Assembly: GCA_042096455.1 (NCBI GenBank)
Contig: JBELLU010000002.1
Coordinates: 1-64,000 of the forward strand
Length of the DNA stretch: 64,000 nt
Direction of reading: 5' to 3'
Source: UBA7445 sp042096455
GTDB taxonomy: Bacteria; Verrucomicrobiota; Verrucomicrobiia; Opitutales; Coraliomargaritaceae
Shown: one piece after another, positions 17,772 to 25,282 of the stretch
Layout of the letters: each line of letters opens with the position of its first letter
Position numbering within the stretch: position 1 is the stretch's first letter
Made by a program: the position numbers and the translations under genes
The notes under the pieces: generated by a model
Database searches by the model: none
The model's input: the letters and a program-made list of their open reading frames with translations, nothing else
What the model was told of the DNA's origin: nothing

Positions 17772-18551
17772 ATGCATTTATCATTCGACTTATACCCCGG
17801 TTACCTGCGAGCTTTTAAAATGAAGCCAAGTACTGGCGGAGCTACGCGCCTAAAGTACGATCTGCATGCAATGCGTAATTACGCTTATCGCACCGAGAAC
17901 GGACAACGTGTGGGCCCCTTTCCGCAAGTGCGTGCCGAGGGGAGCTTAGATCTTGAGTTCCTCAAAGCAAATGCGCCGTCTCCTATACGTAAATTGAAGT
18001 TAAAGCATATACGCTCATGGTCGACTTGGACGGGGCAGGAACACGCTTCGAAGCAAACAATTACCGCTGACGTGGATTATGCCGCCAATGCCCAGGGGAG
18101 CCCGGGGCATTGGAACCTAAGCTATCAATCTGACCCTATCTTTCCCGTTAAGTCTTACCGCTACGATGCACTTGGACCAATGGAGCAACAGGGAAGCCGC
18201 CGCGGTAATACAATTGAAATAAGGACCGCCGCCAGCCAGCAAATCCGCCACTATCAAGCCAAGCATGCCACGACTTCACTTTATACCTTAATTGAACGTT
18301 TGTATTCAGGAGCAGTCGAAACCGGACCTGTCGATTATCTCGATGACCTCAGTATGTTCCGCCCGGGTCTTGAACTTACCCCCTTGCCGGAACAGTCCAT
18401 TGAAATTGAAGGACGTGAGGAAACCCTGCACGGCTTTGCACTGGTGGGGCCTGCCATCCTTCCGCTCTATTTTTGGCAAAATGTCCATAACCACGTCTTA
18501 GCAGTAATCGGGCGAAACGTCGCCTATACCCTCACCGACATCGAACACTAG
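17772..18551 (+). CDS. Protein of unknown function
   Basis: I do not recognise this 259-residue protein. It has no signal peptide or membrane segment. It contains basic and aromatic stretches (KLKLKHIRSWSTWTGQEH) and a proline-rich region near residues 190-215, and reads as a soluble beta-rich protein. The start at 17772 has no clear ribosome-binding site; a second ATG at 17820 is possible. It ends 6 bases before the Tat-type sulfatase gene, so the two are probably co-translated, which suggests a role in the same pathway. Composition and codon use look like those of the neighbours, so I believe it is a real gene. Confidence 0.65.
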   Translation: MHLSFDLYPGYLRAFKMKPSTGGATRLKYDLHAMRNYAYRTENGQRVGPFPQVRAEGSLDLEFLKANAPSPIRKLKLKHIRSWSTWTGQEHASKQTITADVDYAANAQGSPGHWNLSYQSDPIFPVKSYRYDALGPMEQQGSRRGNTIEIRTAASQQIRHYQAKHATTSLYTLIERLYSGAVETGPVDYLDDLSMFRPGLELTPLPEQSIEIEGREETLHGFALVGPAILPLYFWQNVHNHVLAVIGRNVAYTLTDIEH

Positions 18552-18557
18552 ACCGCT

Positions 18558-19946
18558 ATGTCGCCCACTCATTCCGCTTATACCCAAAGCCGCCGTGACT
18601 TCCTTAAAACGGGAAGCGCGCTTTCCCTAGCGGCTTTCTTCCACACTTCGTCCGCCGCGCCACTAGGTATCGCCCATGCCGTCGCAAACGCTCCCAATCT
18701 GCTTTTCCTTAATCTCGATCAACTGAGTCACATGGCGCTAAGTTGCCACGGCAATCCCCATCTGAAAACACCCAATATCGACCGCCTTGCTGCTCGCAGT
18801 GTCGATTTTTCTAAAAGCTATACTCCCGATCCAATATGCTGCCCTGCCCGCGCGAGTTGGTGCACCGGTCGTTTTCCCAGTGAAAATAATGTGGTTGTCA
18901 ACAACCGTAAACTGCGCGCGGACTTGCCGGATTATGGTCAATGGCTTGGCAAAAACGGATACCAGACCGTTCATATTGGCAAATGGCATGTTCCGGGACG
19001 GCCTCTCCATGAATCCTTCCAACTCGTCCCTCACAATTCCCACCCACAAGGCGAATACAGCGACAACCTTATCGCCCTATCCTTCGAGGCCTTTCTCGCC
19101 AACCGCGACCGTTCCCGACCTTTTTTTGCGCAGGTTGGCCTAATGAATCCACACGATTGCGGTAACGCTCCACGCACCTCCAAACACCCCTTCCCCTTTG
19201 AGCATCTGCGCGATCAATTACCACCCTATCCGCCCAATTTTGATTTCGATCGCCGTGAACCAGAACAGCTCAAAAGTATGCATAACGGTCTGATGAAATT
19301 CACCGAGAACTGGACCGAAGAAAACTGGGGCCATCAGGCCTGGCTTTACTACCGAATGGTGGAAATGGTGGATGTGAATGTCGGCTATATTCTTGATACG
19401 CTCGAAGCATCTCCTGACCACGCCAATACCGTCATTTGCTTTACTTCTGACCACGGTGACGCGAACGGATATCACCGCATGCTCTTTAAGGACAATTTTT
19501 ACGATACCTCTTCCCGTGTGCCTACGATGGTCTGTTACCCGGGTCATGTCGAGGAAGGCGTTGAGGATACAGAACATTTGGTCTCCGGTTTGGATTTCTT
19601 CCCCACCTTCTGCGATTACGCTGGAATTATGCCGCCGAAAGGACTGCGTGGGCACAGCTTAAAACCATTGCTGGAAGGGAAACAAACGCAGTGGCGTCGT
19701 TATCTTCATGCTCAGAGTAAAGGCAGTGGGCGCATGGTAGTGGATGAACGTTTCAAATTCATTCGTTACTATGGTTCCAAAACAGTGCAGCTCTTCGACC
19801 TGAACGCCGATCCTTTCGAAACTCACAACCTTGCTTACGAGCAGGCATTTGCCGCCGATCGAGAACGTCTGGCGTCTGAGATAGACCGCCACGAAGCAAC
19901 CCTTGACAACGTAAAACTCCCAACAGCCTTAAGTAAACGCAACTAA
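18558..19946 (+). CDS. Sulfatase with Tat-type signal and CCPAR motif
   Basis: The N terminus carries SRRDFLKTG followed by a hydrophobic stretch, a twin-arginine signal, so the enzyme should be exported folded. The core begins NLLFLNLDQLSH, with Asp54-Gln55 in the metal site instead of the usual Asp-Asp. The formylglycine motif is CCPAR, with Cys94 as the predicted modified residue, and GKWHVPG follows. The 462 residues are normal. The Tat route implies that the cysteine is oxidised in the cytoplasm before export. It lies 6 bases after the unknown gene and 15 bases before the AraC gene. The substrate cannot be deduced. Confidence 0.92.
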   Translation: MSPTHSAYTQSRRDFLKTGSALSLAAFFHTSSAAPLGIAHAVANAPNLLFLNLDQLSHMALSCHGNPHLKTPNIDRLAARSVDFSKSYTPDPICCPARASWCTGRFPSENNVVVNNRKLRADLPDYGQWLGKNGYQTVHIGKWHVPGRPLHESFQLVPHNSHPQGEYSDNLIALSFEAFLANRDRSRPFFAQVGLMNPHDCGNAPRTSKHPFPFEHLRDQLPPYPPNFDFDRREPEQLKSMHNGLMKFTENWTEENWGHQAWLYYRMVEMVDVNVGYILDTLEASPDHANTVICFTSDHGDANGYHRMLFKDNFYDTSSRVPTMVCYPGHVEEGVEDTEHLVSGLDFFPTFCDYAGIMPPKGLRGHSLKPLLEGKQTQWRRYLHAQSKGSGRMVVDERFKFIRYYGSKTVQLFDLNADPFETHNLAYEQAFAADRERLASEIDRHEATLDNVKLPTALSKRN

Positions 19947-19961
19947 GCAACCCCAAAAAAC

Positions 19962-20864
19962 ATGCCCATTGATCTTCCCGAAGGTGTTTATTCCGGTTTT
20001 AGCATATACGGTGATGACGTCTTTGTCCCCGGTATAAATTCACTTGGAGAGCATTGGTCATCTCCGCGACTTAAACAGGAATCAAAAAAACTGAAAAACT
20101 ACACCCTGCTTTTGCAGCTTGAGGGCGAGTGCAGTTTTAACATCAACGGTAAGCGCGAAGAGCTCTCGAACGGCAACCTGCTTCTAATTTCAAGCGGCTC
20201 CATTATGGAGCGTCTCGAGCAACGCTACTCTTATAACCACTGCCTTTGGATTGGATTCTCGATGCGCCAAGCCCTGCAGGTTGAGCCCGAATTACTCAAG
20301 GCTTGGAAAGACTTTACCTATGCCAAACAACCTTTCCTCCCGAAGCACAAATCCCTCGTTAAGACCATCGTCAACGAGCATGCCTCACCCGGGCAATTCA
20401 GTAAAAAAATCGCATGCAATGCTTTCACCGCTTTTGTCTACGCAATCCAGGAACTGGTGCACGGTGTGGCAACCGAATCGGCGCTCCCCACAAGTTTGAC
20501 CCAGAACCCCACTGTGTTGCTTGCCATCGATCTTTTTGAGCGCGAGTACAGCGAACTCTGGGATCTGAAAAAACTTTCTGACCGGCTGGCAGTGTCCGAG
20601 AGCAAGCTCACCAAGGCTTTCCGCACCGCAACCGGAGAAAGCCCTATGGCGAGCCTTTGGAAAATACGACTCATTAAAGGTTATGAACTTCTCACGACCT
20701 CCTCTATGAATATCACTCAGATCGCCATGATGGTGGGCTTCCAAAGTAGCCAGAGCTTTGCAACCGCTTTCAAGCGCTCCTTTAAAGCGACCCCACGCGA
20801 CGTCAAAAACGGAACCGTCCAACAAGTAGAACCCCGCGAATTCCTACAGGAAAATAAAACTTAA
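19962..20864 (+). CDS. AraC-family transcriptional regulator
   Basis: The 300-residue protein has an N-terminal cupin-like sensor domain (about residues 1-170, with the strand pattern LLQLEGECSFNINGKREEL). A C-terminal pair of helix-turn-helix motifs follows: WDLKKLSDRLAVSESKLTKAF at residues 200-220 and ITQIAMMVGFQSSQSFATAF at 251-270. Such proteins usually activate sugar-use genes when the sensor binds a sugar. It lies inside a run of sulfatase genes (15 bases after one, 6 bases before the next), so it probably controls the surrounding clusters and its own operon. Its effector is unknown. Confidence 0.95.
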   Translation: MPIDLPEGVYSGFSIYGDDVFVPGINSLGEHWSSPRLKQESKKLKNYTLLLQLEGECSFNINGKREELSNGNLLLISSGSIMERLEQRYSYNHCLWIGFSMRQALQVEPELLKAWKDFTYAKQPFLPKHKSLVKTIVNEHASPGQFSKKIACNAFTAFVYAIQELVHGVATESALPTSLTQNPTVLLAIDLFEREYSELWDLKKLSDRLAVSESKLTKAFRTATGESPMASLWKIRLIKGYELLTTSSMNITQIAMMVGFQSSQSFATAFKRSFKATPRDVKNGTVQQVEPREFLQENKT

Positions 20865-20870
20865 TTCACG

Positions 20871-22268
20871 ATGCACTTATACCGACGCCTCCTTCGCTTC
20901 ATTACATGCTTCGCGCTCACTTCGGTGAGTGCAGCGAACCGCCCAAATTTGATAATTGTTCTCACGGACGACCAGGGCTACCACGATGTCGGCTTTAACG
21001 GCTGCACCGATATCCCCACTCCGCACCTCGACCGCCTCGCTGCCGACGGGGTGAAATTCACCGACGGCTACGTCTCCTTCCCCGTCTGTGGTCCCAGTCG
21101 CGCCGGGCTGCTCACCGGTCGCTACCAGGATCGCTTCGGCTTCACCACCAACCCGTCCATTGACCCCAGCAATCCCCAATCCGGCTTGCCACTGGAAGAG
21201 GAGACTATTGCACAGGTTTTGCGCAAGGTTGGCTATAAAAACGCCATCATTGGCAAGTGGCACATGGGAACCCACCCGAATTTCCATCCCCATCAGCGCG
21301 GCTTTGATCATTTTTTTGGTTTCCTTGCTGGCGGCCTCAGTTATTTCCCCGAACTCCTCACGCTGGACAGCCTCTCTCAAGTTTCACGCATGTGGCAGTG
21401 GTATAACGTAAAGCTCGAATGCGATGGCAATACCGTTGAAATAAAGGATTACCTGACCGACGAACTGACCAACGCTGCAACCGCCTTCATTGACCGCGAA
21501 GCGCAAAACCCAAACCCCTTTTTCCTTTACCTTGCCTATAATGCACCCCATGCCCCGCTTCAGGCTACCGAAAAATACCTGTCTCGCTTCCCTCAAATCG
21601 ACGATGAGAAACGTCGCACTTATGCAGCGATGGTCAGTTCCGTCGATGACGGCGTTGGACGTGTAATGGAATCGTTACGACGTCATCAGATTGAAGAAGA
21701 TACGATCGTGTTTTTCCTTTCCGACAACGGCGGCCCCATCACGAAAAACGCCTCCAATAATGACCCATTACGTGGCGCGAAGTCTGATCTCTTCGAGGGT
21801 GGAATCCGTGTTCCGTTCGCGATGCAATGGAAAGGCACAATTCCCGGCGGACAAGTCTATCGTGAACCGATTATCTCGCTCGATATATTTGCGACCATTG
21901 TAGAACAAACCGGGGTTATGATATCATCGGAACGTCCACTCGACGGCGTCAATCTTGTGCCTTATCTAACCGGAAAAAAGCAAGGCACACCGCACGACAT
22001 ACTCTACTGGAGAAAATTCGAACAGAACGGCATGGCTATTCGCGAAGGCAATACTAAACTCGTCGCTAATACTCAGCGCCAAAAAAATAATTTCGCTCGC
22101 TATGATTTAGGGACCGACATCAGCGAAAGCAATAACCTCCGAGAAGATCACCCCGCCAAAAACAAAGCTTTAATTACCAAGTGGGAAGCATGGAATGCGC
22201 AAATGAAGGAGCGGGCCTTCCCAAGCCTCATGGAAGACAAATGGTGGGAGCGGAAACAAAAAGAATAG
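20871..22268 (+). CDS. Exported S1-family sulfatase (CGPSR motif)
   Basis: A signal peptide of about 22 residues precedes RPNLIIVLTDDQGYHDVG with metal ligands Asp33-Asp34. The formylglycine motif CGPSR has Cys73, and GKWHMG follows near residue 128. The type (TDDQGYHDVG, CGPSR) is like the S1_19 group known from carrageenan degraders, but I place it only by memory. The 465 residues are normal. The last 57 codons are duplicated with near identity at 33151-33325, in the same reading frame, which marks this gene as a partner in a past recombination. It starts 6 bases after the AraC gene. Confidence 0.93.
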   Translation: MHLYRRLLRFITCFALTSVSAANRPNLIIVLTDDQGYHDVGFNGCTDIPTPHLDRLAADGVKFTDGYVSFPVCGPSRAGLLTGRYQDRFGFTTNPSIDPSNPQSGLPLEEETIAQVLRKVGYKNAIIGKWHMGTHPNFHPHQRGFDHFFGFLAGGLSYFPELLTLDSLSQVSRMWQWYNVKLECDGNTVEIKDYLTDELTNAATAFIDREAQNPNPFFLYLAYNAPHAPLQATEKYLSRFPQIDDEKRRTYAAMVSSVDDGVGRVMESLRRHQIEEDTIVFFLSDNGGPITKNASNNDPLRGAKSDLFEGGIRVPFAMQWKGTIPGGQVYREPIISLDIFATIVEQTGVMISSERPLDGVNLVPYLTGKKQGTPHDILYWRKFEQNGMAIREGNTKLVANTQRQKNNFARYDLGTDISESNNLREDHPAKNKALITKWEAWNAQMKERAFPSLMEDKWWERKQKE

Positions 22269-22321
22269 GATGTATTCGATTGCTCGTATCTCAGGTTCTT
22301 ATCCATTTTTAAGATATATTT

Positions 22322-23719
22322 ATGCCCTCAAGTAACATTTTTCGAATCGCTACATTTGCCGCTGTCCTTCTTGTAAAGTTTCTCGGCGCCACTACCGAAC
22401 GACCCAACATCATCTTTATCATGGCGGACGATTTAGGCTATGGTCAGATCGGTGCTTATGGTCAAAGCGAGATCAAGACGCCGTGTATCGACCGCATGGC
22501 GAAGGAAGGCCTGCTCCTCTCCGATTATTACTCTGGCACCGCAGTCTGTGCTCCATCGCGTTGCGCCTTGATGACGGGCATGCACATCGGGCACAGTTTT
22601 ATACGCGGAAATTATGAGATTCAAGCAACCGAAAAAAACGAACCGGGGCAATTGCCCATTCCAGATGAAACAGTAACGGTAGCGGAAAAACTAAAAGAAG
22701 CTAATTACGTCACTGCTTGCATTGGTAAATGGGGCCTCGGCTATCCGTTCAGTGAGGGCGATCCGCTGAACCAAGGCTTTGATTATTTCTACGGCTACAA
22801 CTGCCAACGCCATGCTCACTCATACTACCCGAAATGGTTGTGGAAAAATCATGAAAAAGTTAATTTGGGCGCCCGCGACACGGTCGAAGGCTATAGCCAT
22901 TATCGTTTAACGACCGAGGCACGTAAGTTCATTCTGCAAAACAAAGACCAACCCTTTTTTCTATACCTTGCTTACACCATCCCTCATTCGCATATTCAAA
23001 TCCCCGAAAGCGATCCAAACTATACCCAATACCTAGGGAAAGACTGGCCCTCCGTCCAAAAGCGTCTCGCAGGTATGATCAGCCTGATGGATCAAGATGT
23101 CGGCGGGCTTCTTGATCTATTAAGTGACCTCGGGATCGAAAAAAACACCCTCGTGATTTTTACGAGCGACAATGGCCCTGCCACCGCAGGCGGTGTCATT
23201 CGTGACTTCTTTGACGACAGCGGCCCCCTGCGTGGCATCAAACGCAACATGTATGAAGGCGGCACGCGAGTTCCCTTTATTGCTCATTGGCCAAGCGTTA
23301 TTAAGCCCGGTCGCCGCAGTAATCATCTCGGAGCCCATTGGGACCTGATGGCGACCGCATGCGAAATGGCGGGGGTTCCTCTCCAGGCTGGAACCGATAG
23401 CATCAGTTACCTACCGCTCCTTAAAGGCGATTTTGATAAGCAAAAACAGCACGATTATCTTTACTTCGAACTGCATTGGCCGACCAAACGCGCAATACGT
23501 CAAGGCGATTGGGTTGCGGTTCAGGAGAACACTTCTACCGTTAATCCCAATGTTAATCCGATCGAACTTTTTAACCTCAAGGATGATTTAGGTCAGGATA
23601 ATAATCTTGCCGAAAGCCATCCCGAGAAAATCAAGCATTTCAAAAATCTACTCGAAAGATCGCACACGCCGAGTGAGCACTTCATCTTTGGGCAGGGGCG
23701 TCCTAATAAAAAACCTTAA
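22322..23719 (+). CDS. Exported S1-family sulfatase (CAPSR, GKWGLG)
   Basis: A signal peptide of about 25 residues is followed by RPNIIFIMADDLGYGQIG (metal ligands Asp36-Asp37) and CAPSR with Cys76 as the predicted formylglycine. Where most sulfatases here have GKWH, this one has GKWGLG (Lys136, Gly138). The histidine that contacts formylglycine is missing, which from memory is a trait of one S1 subfamily (S1_16-like) and not a defect. The other core motifs (FTSDNGP, GPLRGIKRNMYEGGTRVPF) are intact. The 465 residues are normal. It lies 53 bases after the previous sulfatase and 13 before the next, in the same operon. Confidence 0.92.
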   Translation: MPSSNIFRIATFAAVLLVKFLGATTERPNIIFIMADDLGYGQIGAYGQSEIKTPCIDRMAKEGLLLSDYYSGTAVCAPSRCALMTGMHIGHSFIRGNYEIQATEKNEPGQLPIPDETVTVAEKLKEANYVTACIGKWGLGYPFSEGDPLNQGFDYFYGYNCQRHAHSYYPKWLWKNHEKVNLGARDTVEGYSHYRLTTEARKFILQNKDQPFFLYLAYTIPHSHIQIPESDPNYTQYLGKDWPSVQKRLAGMISLMDQDVGGLLDLLSDLGIEKNTLVIFTSDNGPATAGGVIRDFFDDSGPLRGIKRNMYEGGTRVPFIAHWPSVIKPGRRSNHLGAHWDLMATACEMAGVPLQAGTDSISYLPLLKGDFDKQKQHDYLYFELHWPTKRAIRQGDWVAVQENTSTVNPNVNPIELFNLKDDLGQDNNLAESHPEKIKHFKNLLERSHTPSEHFIFGQGRPNKKP

Positions 23720-23732
23720 GAAGGACAGATCA

Positions 23733-25271
23733 ATGCGGGAAACTTTTAGAAAAACATGTTTCGGATTAATCGGAGCCTTGTGCGCCTCGTTACTGGATGC
23801 ATCCAACCGTCCCAATGTGGTGATCATCTATGGAGACGATGTGGGTTACGGTGACGTGGGGGTCTATGGTTCAGAAAAGATTCCGACACCCAATATTGAT
23901 GCTCTTGCAGGAAATGGGCTTCGTTTTACTGATGGGCATTGCTCTGCCGCGACCTGTAGTCCTTCGCGTTTCTCGATGCTTACTGGAGTACATGCATTTC
24001 GCTCACAGGTCAAAATCTTAGGCCCCAATGCTCCGCTAACGATTTCAACCGACAGCTTCACCCTCGCCGATTTGTTTAGAGCAGCAGGGTATGAAACCGC
24101 AGTCATTGGCAAATGGCACCTTGGCCTTGGCAGCAAGACAGCCCCGGCAGATTGGAACGCCGAGGTCAAACCAGGGCCTCTTGAAATCGGTTTCGATTAT
24201 AGTTTCCTATTGCCCTCCACGAACGACCGCGTGCCCTGCGTCTACTTGGAAAATTATGATGTCGTGAACTACGATCCAAATGATCCCATCTTTGTCGGTT
24301 TTAGCACCGAGCAAGTCAACCACCCTGGAAGCACCGCATATCCAGACGGCAAAATAAATCGCAAAGCCATGAGTTATTATCAAAGTAGCCATGGACACAA
24401 TCATAGCGTCATTAATGGAATTGGACGTATCGGCTATATGGCAGGTGGCAAAGCAGCCCTTTGGGATGACGAAACAATGGCAGATGTTTTTGTTGAGAAA
24501 GCGCGTGACTATATTGGCAAGCCTAAGAACGGACCCTTCTTTCTTTTCTTTTCCTCACAGGATATCCACGTTCCTCGCGCTCCACATCCACGCTTTCAGG
24601 GCAAAACTGAGCTTGGCTACAGAGGCGATGCGATGGTGCAATTTGATTGGTGCGTAGGTCAAATCATGGAAGCACTTCAAGCAAACGACTTGCTTGAAGA
24701 TACCTTGGTTATTTTTTCAAGCGACAATGGCCCTGTTTACGACGATGGCTATGTTGATGGAACCATTACAAAGACTTCCAGCGCAAACAATGACCAAGGC
24801 CATTATGGTGCAGGCCCCTATCGCGGTGGTAAATATCAGATTTATGAAGGCGGAACTCGTGTGCCCTTTATCCTTAGCTGGCCCTCTATTATTGATCCCG
24901 GAACCTCTGACGCGCTTGTCAACCAAATCGATTTTCTGCGTTCATTTGCATCATTAATAGGCCAACAACTCCCAAACAATGCAGGTGTAGATAGCCGCGA
25001 TACTCTCGACGCCTTCCTTGGTAAATCAGGAAAAGGTTTACCCTATATGATTGAAGAGGCTGCTAATGCAATCGCACTGCGTAAAGGTGAATGGAAGTAT
25101 ATCCAGTTTCATGCCAGCAAATATAAACCAAATCCCGGAGCCCCTGAACTTTACAACCTTCGTGAGGATCCCTCTGAAACCGATAATCTTATTCTTAAAT
25201 ACCCAAAGATCGCAGATGCCCTTCGCACAGAACTGCTGAATATCCAACATTCAGCGGGCATCTACAATTAA
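23733..25271 (+). CDS. Exported S1-family sulfatase (CSPSR motif)
   Basis: The start is the ATG at 23733, preceded by an AAGGA ribosome-binding site 8 bases upstream. The open frame extends further upstream, but that part overlaps the previous sulfatase in another frame. The resulting 512-residue protein has a signal peptide, metal ligands Asp35-Asp36 and CSPSR with Cys75. GKWHLG follows, and a middle region contains TNDRVPCVY, NGIGRIGYMAGGKAALW and FDWCVGQ. These segments are shared with the leaderless sulfatase at 38141-39649, so the two are paralogues with different locations. It is the fourth sulfatase of the plus-strand operon, 11 bases before the GH2 gene. Confidence 0.94.
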   Translation: MRETFRKTCFGLIGALCASLLDASNRPNVVIIYGDDVGYGDVGVYGSEKIPTPNIDALAGNGLRFTDGHCSAATCSPSRFSMLTGVHAFRSQVKILGPNAPLTISTDSFTLADLFRAAGYETAVIGKWHLGLGSKTAPADWNAEVKPGPLEIGFDYSFLLPSTNDRVPCVYLENYDVVNYDPNDPIFVGFSTEQVNHPGSTAYPDGKINRKAMSYYQSSHGHNHSVINGIGRIGYMAGGKAALWDDETMADVFVEKARDYIGKPKNGPFFLFFSSQDIHVPRAPHPRFQGKTELGYRGDAMVQFDWCVGQIMEALQANDLLEDTLVIFSSDNGPVYDDGYVDGTITKTSSANNDQGHYGAGPYRGGKYQIYEGGTRVPFILSWPSIIDPGTSDALVNQIDFLRSFASLIGQQLPNNAGVDSRDTLDAFLGKSGKGLPYMIEEAANAIALRKGEWKYIQFHASKYKPNPGAPELYNLREDPSETDNLILKYPKIADALRTELLNIQHSAGIYN

Positions 25272-25282
25272 TCCACTTACAT

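Noticed and set aside
23607..23732. Upstream extension of the sulfatase reading frame before 23733
   Set aside because: It overlaps the 3' end of the preceding sulfatase in another frame and has no signal peptide; the ATG at 23733 has a good ribosome-binding site and starts a signal peptide.
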